DNA of 64,000 nt from Catenulispora acidiphila DSM 44928 (GTDB taxonomy: Bacteria; Actinomycetota; Actinomycetes; Streptomycetales; Catenulisporaceae). Below the pieces are notes generated by a model, which was not told where the DNA came from, did no database searches, and saw nothing but the letters and a program-made list of their open reading frames with translations. The stretch lies in the NCBI RefSeq assembly GCF_000024025.1, contig NC_013131.1:4650001-4714000 (forward strand), in the 5' to 3' direction. Positions 17,296 to 25,755 of the stretch are shown piece after piece (position 1 is the first letter of the stretch; the number at the start of each line of letters is the position of its first letter). The position numbers and the translations under genes were made by a program.

Positions 17296-18753
17296 CTAAG
17301 CGGCGGCGGGAACCGCGCCGTCGTCCACGCTCAGCTCGTCGATGGTCGGCGCCGATCGCGCCTTGACCGCCGGGATGATCAGGGCCGCGAGGGTCGCGAG
17401 GACCGCCGCGGCGGCGAGGAGCCAGAACACGTGCGTGTAGCCGGCGTCCTTCGGCAGGGGGTTGGCGGCGGTGACGCCGGTGGCCAGGACGCTCGCCGCC
17501 ACGCTGCTGCCGAACGCGCCGCCGATGGTGCGGATGTTGGCGTTCATGCCGCTGGCGACGCCGACCTGCGCGGCCGGGACCGACTGGACCACGATCGCGG
17601 ACATCGAGGCGAACGCCAGGCCGATGCCGATGCCGAGCAGTCCGCACGCCAGGTAGATCTCCCAGCCCTGCGAATGCCCGAAGGCGAGGGCGGCGAAGCC
17701 GGGGATGCTGACCGCGCAGCCGAGGACCAGCACGGCCTTCAGCCCGATGCGCTTGGCCAGCGGCGCGGCGGCGATGCCGAGCAGGAACATGCCGATCGTC
17801 ATGGGCAGCAGGTAGACGCCGGACTGCGTGATGCTGGCGCTGAGCCCGTAGCCGGCCGTGGCGCGGGGGGTCTGCACGAGCTGCGGCAGGAACGTCATCA
17901 CCGTGTACATCCCGACGCCGAACAGCAGCGCCACGACGTTGGTCGTCCACACCGCCGGCAGGCGCATCATCCGCATGTCGATCAGCGGCGCGCTCGACTT
18001 CAGCTCGGTGAGGATCCACAGCGGCAGGCAGACCACCGCGCCGAGGAACAGCCCGATCACCTTCGTCGAGCCCCAGCCCCAGGTCGGGCCCTCGCTGACG
18101 GCCAGCAGCAGCATCACGAGCCAGGCCGAGAGCAGGACCGCCGCGCCCCAGCTGATCTTCCCGGGCGTGCGCACCGGGGATTCCGGCACGAAGCGCCAGC
18201 AAGCGACGGTGGCGATCGCGGTCAGCACCATCGGTATCCAGAACAGCCAGTGGTAGTTCAGGTGCGTGACGATCGGGCCCGCGATCAGCAGTCCGAGACC
18301 GCCGCCGACGGCGACCGTCGCCGAGCCGAGACCGATCGCGGAGTTCACCTTCTCCGGCGGGAACTCGTCGCGGATGATGCCGAAGGACAGCGGCAGCAGT
18401 CCGCCGCCGAGGCCCTGGATCGCGCGCGCGATGATCATCAGGGCGACGGAGTGCGACAGCGCCGCCAGCCCCGAGCCGAGGGTCAGCGCGAGCAGCGTGA
18501 GGACCAGCATCCGCTCCTTGCCGACCTTGTCGCCGATGCGGCCGAGGATCGGGGTGGCGACCGAGGCGGACAGCAGGTAGGCCGTCATCAGCCACGTCGC
18601 CGTGTCCTGCGTCGTGTGCAGGGCGGTGATGAAGGTCGCCAGGACCGGGGCGACGAGCGACTGCAGGACCGCGTAGGCGGAGATGCCGATGAGCAGGACC
18701 GCGAAGATGACGTTGTAGTGGGGACGCGAAGTCTCCGCCGGGCGTCTGGGCAT
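17296..18753 (-). CDS. MFS transporter, DHA2-type exporter
   Basis: This is a 485-residue membrane protein with about 14 helices. Visible motifs are ATWLMTAYLLSASVATPILGRIGDKVGKERM (loop 2-3), IQGLGGGLLPLSFGIIRDEFPPEKV (helix 4 and following loop), and a C-terminal acidic tail (IDELSVDDGAVPAAA). It should export a drug or metabolite with proton antiport. A TetR regulator (18974-19630) lies upstream on the same strand, 220 bp away, and is its likely repressor. The 220-bp gap holds no other gene that I can see. Confidence 0.9.
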   Translation of the reverse strand: MPRRPAETSRPHYNVIFAVLLIGISAYAVLQSLVAPVLATFITALHTTQDTATWLMTAYLLSASVATPILGRIGDKVGKERMLVLTLLALTLGSGLAALSHSVALMIIARAIQGLGGGLLPLSFGIIRDEFPPEKVNSAIGLGSATVAVGGGLGLLIAGPIVTHLNYHWLFWIPMVLTAIATVACWRFVPESPVRTPGKISWGAAVLLSAWLVMLLLAVSEGPTWGWGSTKVIGLFLGAVVCLPLWILTELKSSAPLIDMRMMRLPAVWTTNVVALLFGVGMYTVMTFLPQLVQTPRATAGYGLSASITQSGVYLLPMTIGMFLLGIAAAPLAKRIGLKAVLVLGCAVSIPGFAALAFGHSQGWEIYLACGLLGIGIGLAFASMSAIVVQSVPAAQVGVASGMNANIRTIGGAFGSSVAASVLATGVTAANPLPKDAGYTHVFWLLAAAAVLATLAALIIPAVKARSAPTIDELSVDDGAVPAAA

Positions 18754-18973
18754 GATGCGACGGCTCCAGATCGGAAGAAGGGATCGGGCGTCGGACGATG
18801 CGCGCCCGGCGACTCGATCACCTTAGCGATAAGTGGCGCGACGCGACAATAAAGCGGAAGGGTGGCGCCGCTCACACGGCGGGTGGCGGTTGGCGGGGTG
18901 CGCGAGCGCCTTCGTGCTTCTGCCGATGCTCGCGTTCATGCCAGCGCCGACGTCTGAGCCCACGTCCCCGAGC

Positions 18974-19630
18974 TCACGCCCCGAGCTCGGCCTCCGCCGC
19001 CGCGAGCCCGATCCGCGCCGCGGCCCGGATCGTGTCCTCCAGCGACGGCCCGTACTCACCCGGCGCGCGGCAGACGTAGTGCCGCAACCCCTGGTGCATC
19101 GCCGCCAGCAGCATCGAGGCCTTGACCTTGACCCGCAGGTCGTCGGCCGGCTGCCCGAGGCGCGCGCCGAGCACGACCGCCAGCGGCGCCACCGCCTCGG
19201 AGTAGCAGCGGCTCCACACCGCGTCGAGCAGCGGCTCGGTGTGCGTCAGCCGGAGCAGGTCGATGACCAGCAGCAGCCGCGTCGGCGAGGTGTCGCTGAA
19301 CCAGCGCGTGTCGTCGGCGGCCTCGGCCAGCGGACGGTCGGCGGGCCAGTCGCGCACGTACGAGGCGAACCGGTCCAGACCGAACGAGAGCAGCGGCGCC
19401 GCGCACGCCTCCTTGCTGGGGAAGTAGCGCCACAGCGTGCGCGTCGCGATGCCCGCGGCCTCGGCGATCTGCGCGACCGACGTCGCGTCCAGACCCTGCT
19501 CGGTGAACAGGCGCACCGCCGCGAACGCGATCTCCAGACGGATCTCGTCCTTGCGCGACTCGGTCAGCGGCGGCCTGCCGCCCCGCTTCGTCGGTTCCGC
19601 CGCGGTCGGCGCGATCGGCGTCTCGGCCAT
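18974..19630 (-). CDS. TetR-family transcriptional regulator
   Basis: The protein has 218 residues. The N-terminal helix-turn-helix is clear (AVRLFTEQGLDATSVAQIAEAAGIATRTLWRYFPSKE), preceded by a basic arm KRGGRPPLTESRKDE. The C-terminal ligand domain is alpha-helical and carries an ADDTRWFSDTSPTRLLLVIDLLRL segment. ATG 19630 is preferred because GGAAGG lies about 9 bp upstream; ATG 19675 is in frame but has no ribosome site. The gene precedes the DHA2 exporter in the same direction, a common repressor-exporter arrangement. Confidence 0.88.
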   Translation of the reverse strand: MAETPIAPTAAEPTKRGGRPPLTESRKDEIRLEIAFAAVRLFTEQGLDATSVAQIAEAAGIATRTLWRYFPSKEACAAPLLSFGLDRFASYVRDWPADRPLAEAADDTRWFSDTSPTRLLLVIDLLRLTHTEPLLDAVWSRCYSEAVAPLAVVLGARLGQPADDLRVKVKASMLLAAMHQGLRHYVCRAPGEYGPSLEDTIRAAARIGLAAAEAELGA

Positions 19631-19723
19631 GGGTCGTGCCTTCCGTGCTGACGCTCCGTGTCCTGAAGACACCATGTTAATGGCGCATTGCGACGAATAG
19701 ACAAGCGGGCGCCGTGATCACGC

Positions 19724-20329
19724 TCACTCGGACCGCCAGCGCGCCCTGTGGAAGATCGGCTCGACCGCCACGACGCAGAACGCGTGCATGGGCTTGTTCG
19801 TGCCCAGCGGATCGAAGAACCCGACCATGTCGCCGAGGAAGCTCTCGCCGTCCCGGTGGACGTGGCGGTCCCGCGCGACGAGGTCCCCGACCTCCGTGAG
19901 CCAGTCGCCGATCCAGAACAGGATCTCGGCGCGCGCGATGACGACGATCGTCGCGGCGTGCTCGGTGAAGCGGGCCGGGTGGCGATCGGCTCGGCGGATC
20001 AGGTCGTCGGGGCGGTCCGAAGATCGTGCCGGCGGAGCGGTCACCGTCAGCGGCGTACTGCTCTGGCGCATCCTGTGCCGCAGCGCCGGCCAGCCGGACG
20101 GCCGCAGTCCCGTGTCCTCGCGAGCCAGCAGCACAGGCAGCGGATGGTTGTCGGAGGCGGCTCCGGTGGCCATCGCTGGGGCGTCCGGCGGGACCGGGAT
20201 GTGGATCGCGCTGTGCGGGCTCGTCGCGGCGATACGGAACAGCGCGCCGAGGCGAAGAAGATCGGCGCGGTTCGCCTTCAGGTGTCCGACCTGGAGGTAA
20301 GGAGGATAGACGAAAGTGTTGCGGAGCAT
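19724..20329 (-). CDS. Conserved-looking hypothetical protein
   Basis: I do not recognise a family. From ATG 20329 the protein has 201 residues. An N-terminal half with few charges (LRNTFVYPPYLQVGHLKANRADLLRLGALF) is followed by a basic Arg/Pro-rich middle. The C-terminal part reads as a folded domain, AATIVVIARAEILFWIGDWLTEVGDLVARD, ending MHAFCVVAVEPIFHRARW. No signal peptide is visible. The start is uncertain because no strong ribosome site is seen and the frame stays open to 20461. It ends just before the TetR gene region and begins close to the XRE gene on the same strand. Confidence 0.5.
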   Translation of the reverse strand: MLRNTFVYPPYLQVGHLKANRADLLRLGALFRIAATSPHSAIHIPVPPDAPAMATGAASDNHPLPVLLAREDTGLRPSGWPALRHRMRQSSTPLTVTAPPARSSDRPDDLIRRADRHPARFTEHAATIVVIARAEILFWIGDWLTEVGDLVARDRHVHRDGESFLGDMVGFFDPLGTNKPMHAFCVVAVEPIFHRARWRSE

Positions 20330-20470
20330 AGGACCCGTGCTCAGGATGCGGCTCAGCCCGGATCCCGAATCAGCGACCGTATGGCTCGTCAACCGCAACC
20401 GCATGCGGCCGCTGCTATCCCCTGTATCGCCGCCGTCCCCCTGACTATCGCCAACCCCCATGCGCCATTT

Positions 20471-21325
20471 CTACCGGAGGTGAGCATTCTCCGTCGGCAC
20501 TGTTTGATGCCCGGCGCCGCTGTCCGCGCCCAGCCCGGCAAGCAGTCGCAACCCGTCCTCGGTGGGACTGCCAGGAGCGGCCGTCATCACCAACAGCTCC
20601 ATGTTCGATTCGCCGGGCAGCGCGAAGTTCTCCTGATGCAGTTCCAACAGCCCGACCAGCGGGTGATGGTAGACCTTGCATCCATGCGTGCGGGCACGCA
20701 CATCGGCGCGCGCCCACAGCCGGCGGAAGCGCTCGCTGCCCATCGCCAGCTCGCCGACGAGCGAGGCCAGGCGCGGGTCGTCGGGGTACCTGCCCACGGC
20801 CAGGCGCAGATGTCCGACCACGTCGAGGGTGCAGGTCTCCCACTCCGCATAGAACCCGCGCTCGGCCTCCTCCAGGAAGATGTGCCGCGCGACGTTCAGA
20901 CCCGGGATCGGCCGACCGTACAGAAGCCCGGCGAGGCGGTTCCCGGCCAGCACGTCCAGCCGGTGGTCCATGATCAGCGCCGGCGCGTCGGCGACCAGGT
21001 CCAGGACGCGCAGCAGCTCCGGACGGATCCGCGTGCTCGGCGTCTTCGCCCGGCGGCGGGGCTTGCGGGCGAGCCGGTAGAGGTGTCCGCGTTCGGTCTC
21101 GTCGAGCCCGAGGACTCCCGCCAGCGCGTCCAGGACCTGGTCGGAGGGCTGCGTGGCGCGGCCCTGCTCCAGGCGTACGTAGTAGTCGACGCTGACTCCG
21201 GACAGGTGCGCGACCTCTTCGCGGCGCAGCCCTTCGACCCGGCGGCGGCTGTCGGTGGGGATGCCCGCGACGGCCGGATCGACCCGGGAGCGCCGGGTCC
21301 GAAGGAAGCCAGCAAGATCGTCCAT
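20471..21325 (-). CDS. XRE-family regulator with an MmyB-like ligand domain
   Basis: The protein has 284 residues. The N-terminal helix-turn-helix reads GLRREEVAHLSGVSVDYYVRLEQGRATQPSDQVLDALAGVLGL. The C-terminal domain (ILRPELLRVLDLVADAPALIMDHRLDVLAGNRLAGLLYG and beyond) is the MmyB-like putative ligand-binding domain, widespread in actinomycetes next to short-chain or quinone reductases. It is divergent from the NAD(P)H quinone reductase at 21476 and probably controls it. Starts at ATG 21325 (GGGAG only 2 nt upstream) and ATG 21349 are both possible. Confidence 0.88.
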   Translation of the reverse strand: MDDLAGFLRTRRSRVDPAVAGIPTDSRRRVEGLRREEVAHLSGVSVDYYVRLEQGRATQPSDQVLDALAGVLGLDETERGHLYRLARKPRRRAKTPSTRIRPELLRVLDLVADAPALIMDHRLDVLAGNRLAGLLYGRPIPGLNVARHIFLEEAERGFYAEWETCTLDVVGHLRLAVGRYPDDPRLASLVGELAMGSERFRRLWARADVRARTHGCKVYHHPLVGLLELHQENFALPGESNMELLVMTAAPGSPTEDGLRLLAGLGADSGAGHQTVPTENAHLR

Positions 21326-21475
21326 GTCTCCCAGTATGACCGTCGCCATGCGCGTGAGGTGGTCCGGAAGGTGGTCCTGCGAGTACCAGGAACTCCAGAC
21401 CGTGGGAAGAGGAGCCCCTGAATGTCGGGCGTCGCAGTGCCCAGAATCGGTGGCACCCGATCCGAAGGAAAGGCC

Positions 21476-22267
21476 ATGAAGAACCCCATGAAGACACTGA
21501 TCGTCCACGCGCACCCGGAGCCGAAGTCGCTCAACAGCTCGCTGAAGGACATCGCCGTGTCCACCTTGACCGCTGCCGGGCACGAAGTACAGATCAGCGA
21601 CCTGTACGCGATGAAGTGGAAAGCAGCCGTCGACGCCGAGGACTACGGCCCGGATGCCTCAATCCCGCTGAAGGTCGCCGCGGACTCCGGCCGTGCCTTC
21701 GACGCCGGGACGCTCACCCCGGACGTGCGCGCCGAGCAGGAGAAGCTGCTGTGGGCCGACACGATCATCCTCCAGTTCCCGCTGTGGTGGTACACGATGC
21801 CCGCGATCCTGAAGGGCTGGGTGGACCGCGTGTTCACCTACCGCTTCGCCTACGGCGTCGGCGAGCACAGCGACACCAAATACGGCGAGCGCTTCGGCGA
21901 GGGCACGCTCGCCGGCCGCAGGGCGCTGCTGTCGGTGACCGCCGGCGGCCCGGAATCGCACTACACCGCCCGCGGCATCAACGGCCCGATCGAGGACCTG
22001 CTCTTCCCGATCCAGCACGGCATCCTCTACTACCCGGGCATCGACGTCCTGCCGCCCTTCGTGCTCTACGGCACCGACCACACCACCGACGAGGACTTCC
22101 CCGCCATAGCCCAAGCCTGGAAGCAGCGCCTCCTCACCCTGGAGTCGACCGAACCGATCGCCTTCCGCCGCCAGAACTTCGGCGACTACGAGATCCCCTC
22201 CCTGTGGTTGAAGGAAGGCCTGGAACCCGCCGGCCGCAACGGCTTCGGACTCCACGTGCGCGCCTGA
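21476..22267 (+). CDS. NAD(P)H:quinone reductase, flavodoxin-like fold
   Basis: The protein has 263 residues. The opening KTLIVHAHPEPKSLNSSLKDIAVSTL is the FMN/FAD-phosphate loop of the flavodoxin_2 family (NQO1/MdaB-like). FPLWWYTMPAILKGWVDRVFTYRFAYGVG is the active-site and dimer segment typical of these quinone reductases. It should reduce quinones with two electrons in the cytoplasm and protect against redox cycling. ATG 21476 follows GAAGGAAAGG. It is divergent from an MmyB-like XRE regulator, a frequent pairing. Confidence 0.92.
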   Translation: MKNPMKTLIVHAHPEPKSLNSSLKDIAVSTLTAAGHEVQISDLYAMKWKAAVDAEDYGPDASIPLKVAADSGRAFDAGTLTPDVRAEQEKLLWADTIILQFPLWWYTMPAILKGWVDRVFTYRFAYGVGEHSDTKYGERFGEGTLAGRRALLSVTAGGPESHYTARGINGPIEDLLFPIQHGILYYPGIDVLPPFVLYGTDHTTDEDFPAIAQAWKQRLLTLESTEPIAFRRQNFGDYEIPSLWLKEGLEPAGRNGFGLHVRA

Positions 22268-22301
22268 CACCGGCAACGACTACAGCCGCTGCCCCGCTCA
22301 C

Positions 22302-22785
22302 GCGCGCACTTGCCGATCACGCGCCCCGACCCCGCGGCCGCCAACCCCTACGACGCAAGGTTCGCCGCATGCGCAGTCATCACAGCCTGCACCACGTCAT
22401 ACAGCGCCGGGCTGTGCTGCGCGCACTCGCCGACCACGCGACCCGACCCCGCCGCCGCCAACCCCTACGATGCAAGGTTTGCCGCGTACGCAGTCAGCAC
22501 AGCCTGCACCACGTCGTAGAGCGCCGGGCTGTGCTGCGCGCACTCGCCGACCACGCGACCCGACTCCGCCGCCGCCGACCCCCTACGACGCGAGGCTCGC
22601 CGCATACGCAGTCAGCACAGCCTGCACCGCGTCATACGGCGCCGGGCTGTGCAGCGCGCACTCGCCGATCTCGCGTCCCGACCCCACCGCCGCCAACCCG
22701 AACCCCCTACGCCGCGAGGCTCGCCGCGTACGCAGTCAGCACAGCCTGCACCGCGTCATACGGCGCCGGGCTGTGCTGTGCGCGC
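22302..22785 (-). repeat. Tandem copies of the 3' end of the TetR gene
   Basis: Four direct copies are spaced about 117, 118 and 124 bp apart. The right-most copy is the true 3' end of the TetR gene (stop at 22707-22709). The three downstream copies (stops at 22583, 22465 and 22348) still read, on the minus strand, as variants of AQHSPAPYDAVQAVLTAYAA followed by S/N-L-A-A/S and TAG. Most differences are synonymous or conservative. The 5' part of each unit is more diverged and resembles the preceding codons of the gene. No other gene is seen in 22268-22706. Confidence 0.9.
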
Positions 22786-23288
22786 GAGGTGACCATCGCG
22801 CCCTCCACGCCGGCGATGACGGCGTCGGCGAGGGTGCGGGCTGCCGGGTGCTGGAGGCCGAAGGCTTCGAAGTGGTGGGTGAGGCGGTCGGCCATTTCGG
22901 TGAAGGAGCGGCGGCTCACCTCGGCGAGGTCGGTGGAGTCCTGGGTGGCGCCTTCGGTGACGAGGGGGGCGATGGCGCAGCCGCGGGTGTAGCCGCTGGC
23001 GGTCATGCCCTCGCGGCCGAGGCTGAGGTAGACCTCGACGAGTTGCGCCGCGCTGGTCGCCTGGTCGGCGGCGCGGTCGATCAGCTCGACCTGATCGCGG
23101 GCGTGGGCTGCGGCTGCCGCCGTCGCCAGCTCCGCTTTGCCGCCGGGGAAGTGGAAGTAGACCGATCCGCGGGGGGCGCCGCTGAGAGTGAGCACGTCGG
23201 AGAAGGCGGTCGCGGTGTAGCCGCGCTCGCGGATGAGCTGCTTGGCGGCCTGCACCATCTTCTGTTTCGCGTCCGACCGCTGTGCCAT
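22707..23288 (-). CDS. TetR-family regulator, LmrA/YxaF-like
   Basis: The protein has 193 residues. The helix-turn-helix is MVQAAKQLIRERGYTATAFSDVLTLSGAPRGSVYFHFPGGKAEL, and the FHFPGGK ending is characteristic of the LmrA/YxaF subgroup. The C-terminal domain includes SGYTRGCAIAPLVTEGA. ATG 23288 follows the intergenic palindrome 23323-23342. It is divergent from the tautomerase-SnoaL gene and probably represses it and itself. Its last ~39 codons are repeated in tandem downstream, which is very unusual. Confidence 0.9.
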   Translation of the reverse strand: MAQRSDAKQKMVQAAKQLIRERGYTATAFSDVLTLSGAPRGSVYFHFPGGKAELATAAAAAHARDQVELIDRAADQATSAAQLVEVYLSLGREGMTASGYTRGCAIAPLVTEGATQDSTDLAEVSRRSFTEMADRLTHHFEAFGLQHPAARTLADAVIAGVEGAMVTSRAQHSPAPYDAVQAVLTAYAASLAA

Positions 23289-23322
23289 CGCTGTGCCGTC
23301 CTGTCGCTGCTGGTCATGTCGA

Positions 23323-23342
23323 TATGTATGATGGCCTACATA
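23323..23342. promoter_or_regulatory. Near-perfect palindrome, probable TetR operator
   Basis: TATGTATG and CCTACATA are arms of an inverted repeat with a 4-bp centre (7 of 8 positions pair). It lies in the 78-bp divergent gap, 35 bp from the TetR start and 25 bp from the tautomerase start. It is AT-rich against a GC-rich background, so it may overlap a promoter. Confidence 0.65.
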
Positions 23343-23366
23343 GTACCGCACGAGAGGACACGGATC

Positions 23367-24185
23367 ATGCCCTTCGTCGACATCTCGCTCGTCCGCGGCA
23401 CGTCGCCCGAGTACCGGCGCGCAGTCTCCCGCGCTGTCCACGACGCGCTGGTCACCGAGCTGACCATGAAACCCGACGACGACTTCCAGCTCATCCACGA
23501 ACTCGAGCCGTCCGCGATGGTCTTCCCCCGCGACTTCCGCGGCGGTCCGCGCTCGCGGGACTGGACCGTCATCCGCATCACCGACGGCCTCGAGCGCGGA
23601 CCGCAGGCCAAGCGCCGCTTCTACACGACGCTGGTCCGCCTGCTGGGCGCCGACCCCGGCATCGACCCGGCGGACGTCTTCGTGATGATGACGCTCACCC
23701 CGCCGGAGAACTTCTCCTTCGCCGACGGCGTCATCGGCACCGACGTCGTCGCGATCGAAGCGCTCGACGCCGCGGCGCAGAACCCGGGCTCCCGGGAGTC
23801 CTACACGAAGGACGAGATCGCCTACGCCATCACGCAGCTGTTCGCGCACCGCGACACCAGCCGCATCCTGCCGATGCTCCGCGACGACTACGTCATGTCC
23901 CTGCCCGAATCCCTGCCCTACGGCGGCGACTACACCGGCCGCGAAACCTTCGAGGACTTCTTCGCCAAGACCCCCGGCGGCGCGGACGTGTGGGAATCGT
24001 TCAGCAGCCACGTCGAGCAGGTCATCGAAGCCGACGGATACTTCGCGGTCCAGCTGACCAACACCGCGGTCCCCAAGGCGACCGGCGTCCCCGTCGTGCT
24101 CTACAACCTGTGGCTGTTCGAGGTCACCGGCGGCCGCATCGGCGGCATCCGGCTGTACGCCGACACGGCGCGCGTCCGCGGATAA
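23367..24185 (+). CDS. Tautomerase fused to a SnoaL-like domain
   Basis: The protein has 272 residues. Residues 1-130 read as a tautomerase of the 4-oxalocrotonate superfamily: after removal of Met, Pro-1 (MPFVDISLVRG) would be the catalytic base, followed by YRRAVSRAVHDALVTELTM and VFVMMTLTPPENFSFADG. Residues about 145-272 read as an NTF2/SnoaL-like fold (EIAYAITQLFAHRDTSRILPMLRDDYVMSLP ... YFAVQLTNTAV ... YNLWLFEVTGGRIGGIRLYADTA). Fusion of the two would join an isomerase to a small ligand-binding or cyclase-like domain. The substrate is unknown. It is divergent from the TetR gene, with a palindrome between. Confidence 0.82.
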   Translation: MPFVDISLVRGTSPEYRRAVSRAVHDALVTELTMKPDDDFQLIHELEPSAMVFPRDFRGGPRSRDWTVIRITDGLERGPQAKRRFYTTLVRLLGADPGIDPADVFVMMTLTPPENFSFADGVIGTDVVAIEALDAAAQNPGSRESYTKDEIAYAITQLFAHRDTSRILPMLRDDYVMSLPESLPYGGDYTGRETFEDFFAKTPGGADVWESFSSHVEQVIEADGYFAVQLTNTAVPKATGVPVVLYNLWLFEVTGGRIGGIRLYADTARVRG

Positions 24186-24206
24186 GCAGGCCGAGCGATG
24201 CCCTCG

Positions 24207-24227
24207 AACCCTTGTCGGTCAAGGGTT
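24207..24227 (+). terminator. Hairpin between the tautomerase and WGR genes
   Basis: AACCCTTG (24207-24214) pairs perfectly with CAAGGGTT (24220-24227) over a 5-nt loop, with a short GTTT run about 10 bp after. It may end the tautomerase transcript. The AAGGG in its right arm is also the only ribosome-site-like sequence ahead of the WGR gene, 15 or more bp from its ATG. Confidence 0.5.
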
Positions 24228-24241
24228 GTACGTTTCTCGCC

Positions 24242-25669
24242 ATGACTCAGGGGACGACCTATCTGGAGCTGTCCGAAGACAGCGGCAGCGCGCACAAGTT
24301 CTACGAGGTGACGGTCGCCGGCACCGTTGTCGACATCCGCTACGGCCGCATCGGCACCGACGGCTCGCGGCAGACCTCGACGTTCCCCACGATCGAGAAG
24401 GCTGAGGCGGCGGCTGCCAAGAAGATCGGGGAAAAGGTGCGCAAAGGCTACGCCCCGTCGGTGATGGGTGCCCGCGCCGCGCGCAGCATCACCCGGCGCG
24501 CGGTCGTCTCCGCGCCCTCGACGGCGCGGGCGACGGCGCCGGTGTTGTGGCGGTTCCGGACCGCCTCCAGCGCGTTCGGCATCCACATCGACGGCGACCG
24601 CTGCTGGGTCGGCAACCAGTCCGGCGACGTGTACAGCCTCGGGCACGACGGGCAGGTGCTGTCCCGGTTCTCGCTGCCGGACGGCGTGAAGTGCCTGGTC
24701 GCCGACGACTTCTGGATCTACGCGGGCTGCGACGACGGCTCCGTCTACGACCTGTCCGGCAAGATCCCGCACGCCGCCTACCGCATCGACGAGGACGTCG
24801 ACATCTACTGGCTGGACATCCACGAGGGCGTCCTGGCGGTCTCCGACGCCGGCGGGCGGCTGGTCGTCATCGACCACGAGGAGGAGCACCAGTGGTCGCG
24901 CAACAGCCCGGGCACCGGCGCCTGGATGGTCCGCGGCGACGCCGAGGCGATCTACCACGGGCACAGCGCGGGCGTCACCGCCTACGCCGCCGACGGCGGC
25001 CGCGAGATCTGGAACACCAAGACCCCCGGGTCCGTGCTGTTCGGCTGGCAGGAATCAGACCACGTATACGCCGGGACCGGGCGCCACGTCGTCCACAAGA
25101 TCGCCAAGGCTGACGGCCGCGCCCTCGCCGAGTACCGCTGCGACACCGCGGTCTACTCCTGCGCGACCGCCCCCGACGGTCGCTACGTCTTCGCCGGCGA
25201 CAGCGCGTCGTCCGTCTACTGCTTCGCCGCCGACGGCACGCGCCTGTGGAAGCTCGGCACGGGCTGCGGCTCGGCGCTGTCGATGCAGTACCGCGACGAG
25301 CGCCTGTACGTCGTCACCACCGACGGCTCGCTGGCGTGCATCGACGCCGCCGAGCCGGCGATCGCGGCGGCGCAGGGCGGCGTCGTGCCGACCGTGCTCG
25401 ACGTGAAGGCGAGCGCGGCCCTGCCGGTCGCCACCCCGGCCACCGTGGTCGCCACCACCACCGTCGCCGGCTCCGGCACGGTCGTGGAGTGCATCGACGA
25501 CCACGGCCGGGTCCGCGTGCGGGTCGTCGGCGCCGGCTTCCAGTCCGGCTGGAACGTGCAGTTCCCGCGGGACATGCGGGTGGTCGGGGCGCGCTACGTC
25601 GTGGAGGAGGTCCACGAGGCCAGCCGCGGGTTCTACCGGGTGCGCGGGGAGATCAAGCGGCTGGTCTGA
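24242..25669 (+). CDS. WGR-domain protein with a PQQ/WD-like beta-propeller
   Basis: The protein has 475 residues. Residues 5-80 form a WGR domain (TYLELSEDSGSAHKFYEVTVAGTVVDIRYGRIGTDG), a DNA- or partner-binding fold best known from PARP enzymes. Residues about 100-390 repeat blade-like segments (WRFRTASSAFGIHIDGDRCWVGNQSGDVYSL, VYSCATAPDGRYVFAGDSASSVYCFAADG) and look like a propeller. A C-terminal basic beta-rich segment (RVRVRVVGAGFQSGWNVQFPRDMRVVGARYVVEEVHEAS) follows. There is no signal peptide and no PARP catalytic domain. No clear ribosome site precedes ATG 24242. Function unknown; a scaffold or damage sensor is speculation. Confidence 0.78.
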   Translation: MTQGTTYLELSEDSGSAHKFYEVTVAGTVVDIRYGRIGTDGSRQTSTFPTIEKAEAAAAKKIGEKVRKGYAPSVMGARAARSITRRAVVSAPSTARATAPVLWRFRTASSAFGIHIDGDRCWVGNQSGDVYSLGHDGQVLSRFSLPDGVKCLVADDFWIYAGCDDGSVYDLSGKIPHAAYRIDEDVDIYWLDIHEGVLAVSDAGGRLVVIDHEEEHQWSRNSPGTGAWMVRGDAEAIYHGHSAGVTAYAADGGREIWNTKTPGSVLFGWQESDHVYAGTGRHVVHKIAKADGRALAEYRCDTAVYSCATAPDGRYVFAGDSASSVYCFAADGTRLWKLGTGCGSALSMQYRDERLYVVTTDGSLACIDAAEPAIAAAQGGVVPTVLDVKASAALPVATPATVVATTTVAGSGTVVECIDDHGRVRVRVVGAGFQSGWNVQFPRDMRVVGARYVVEEVHEASRGFYRVRGEIKRLV

Positions 25670-25755
25670 GCCGCGGCTGGCTGCGTCTGACAAGGTGCTC
25701 CGTGCCGGAGGTGCCCTGTGTCGGACAGGCAGGTCTGACGGTCCTGCGCCGAGCG

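Noticed and set aside
22302-22706. CRISPR array
   Set aside because: The units are direct copies of a gene end, about 117 bp, without short repeats separated by unique spacers.
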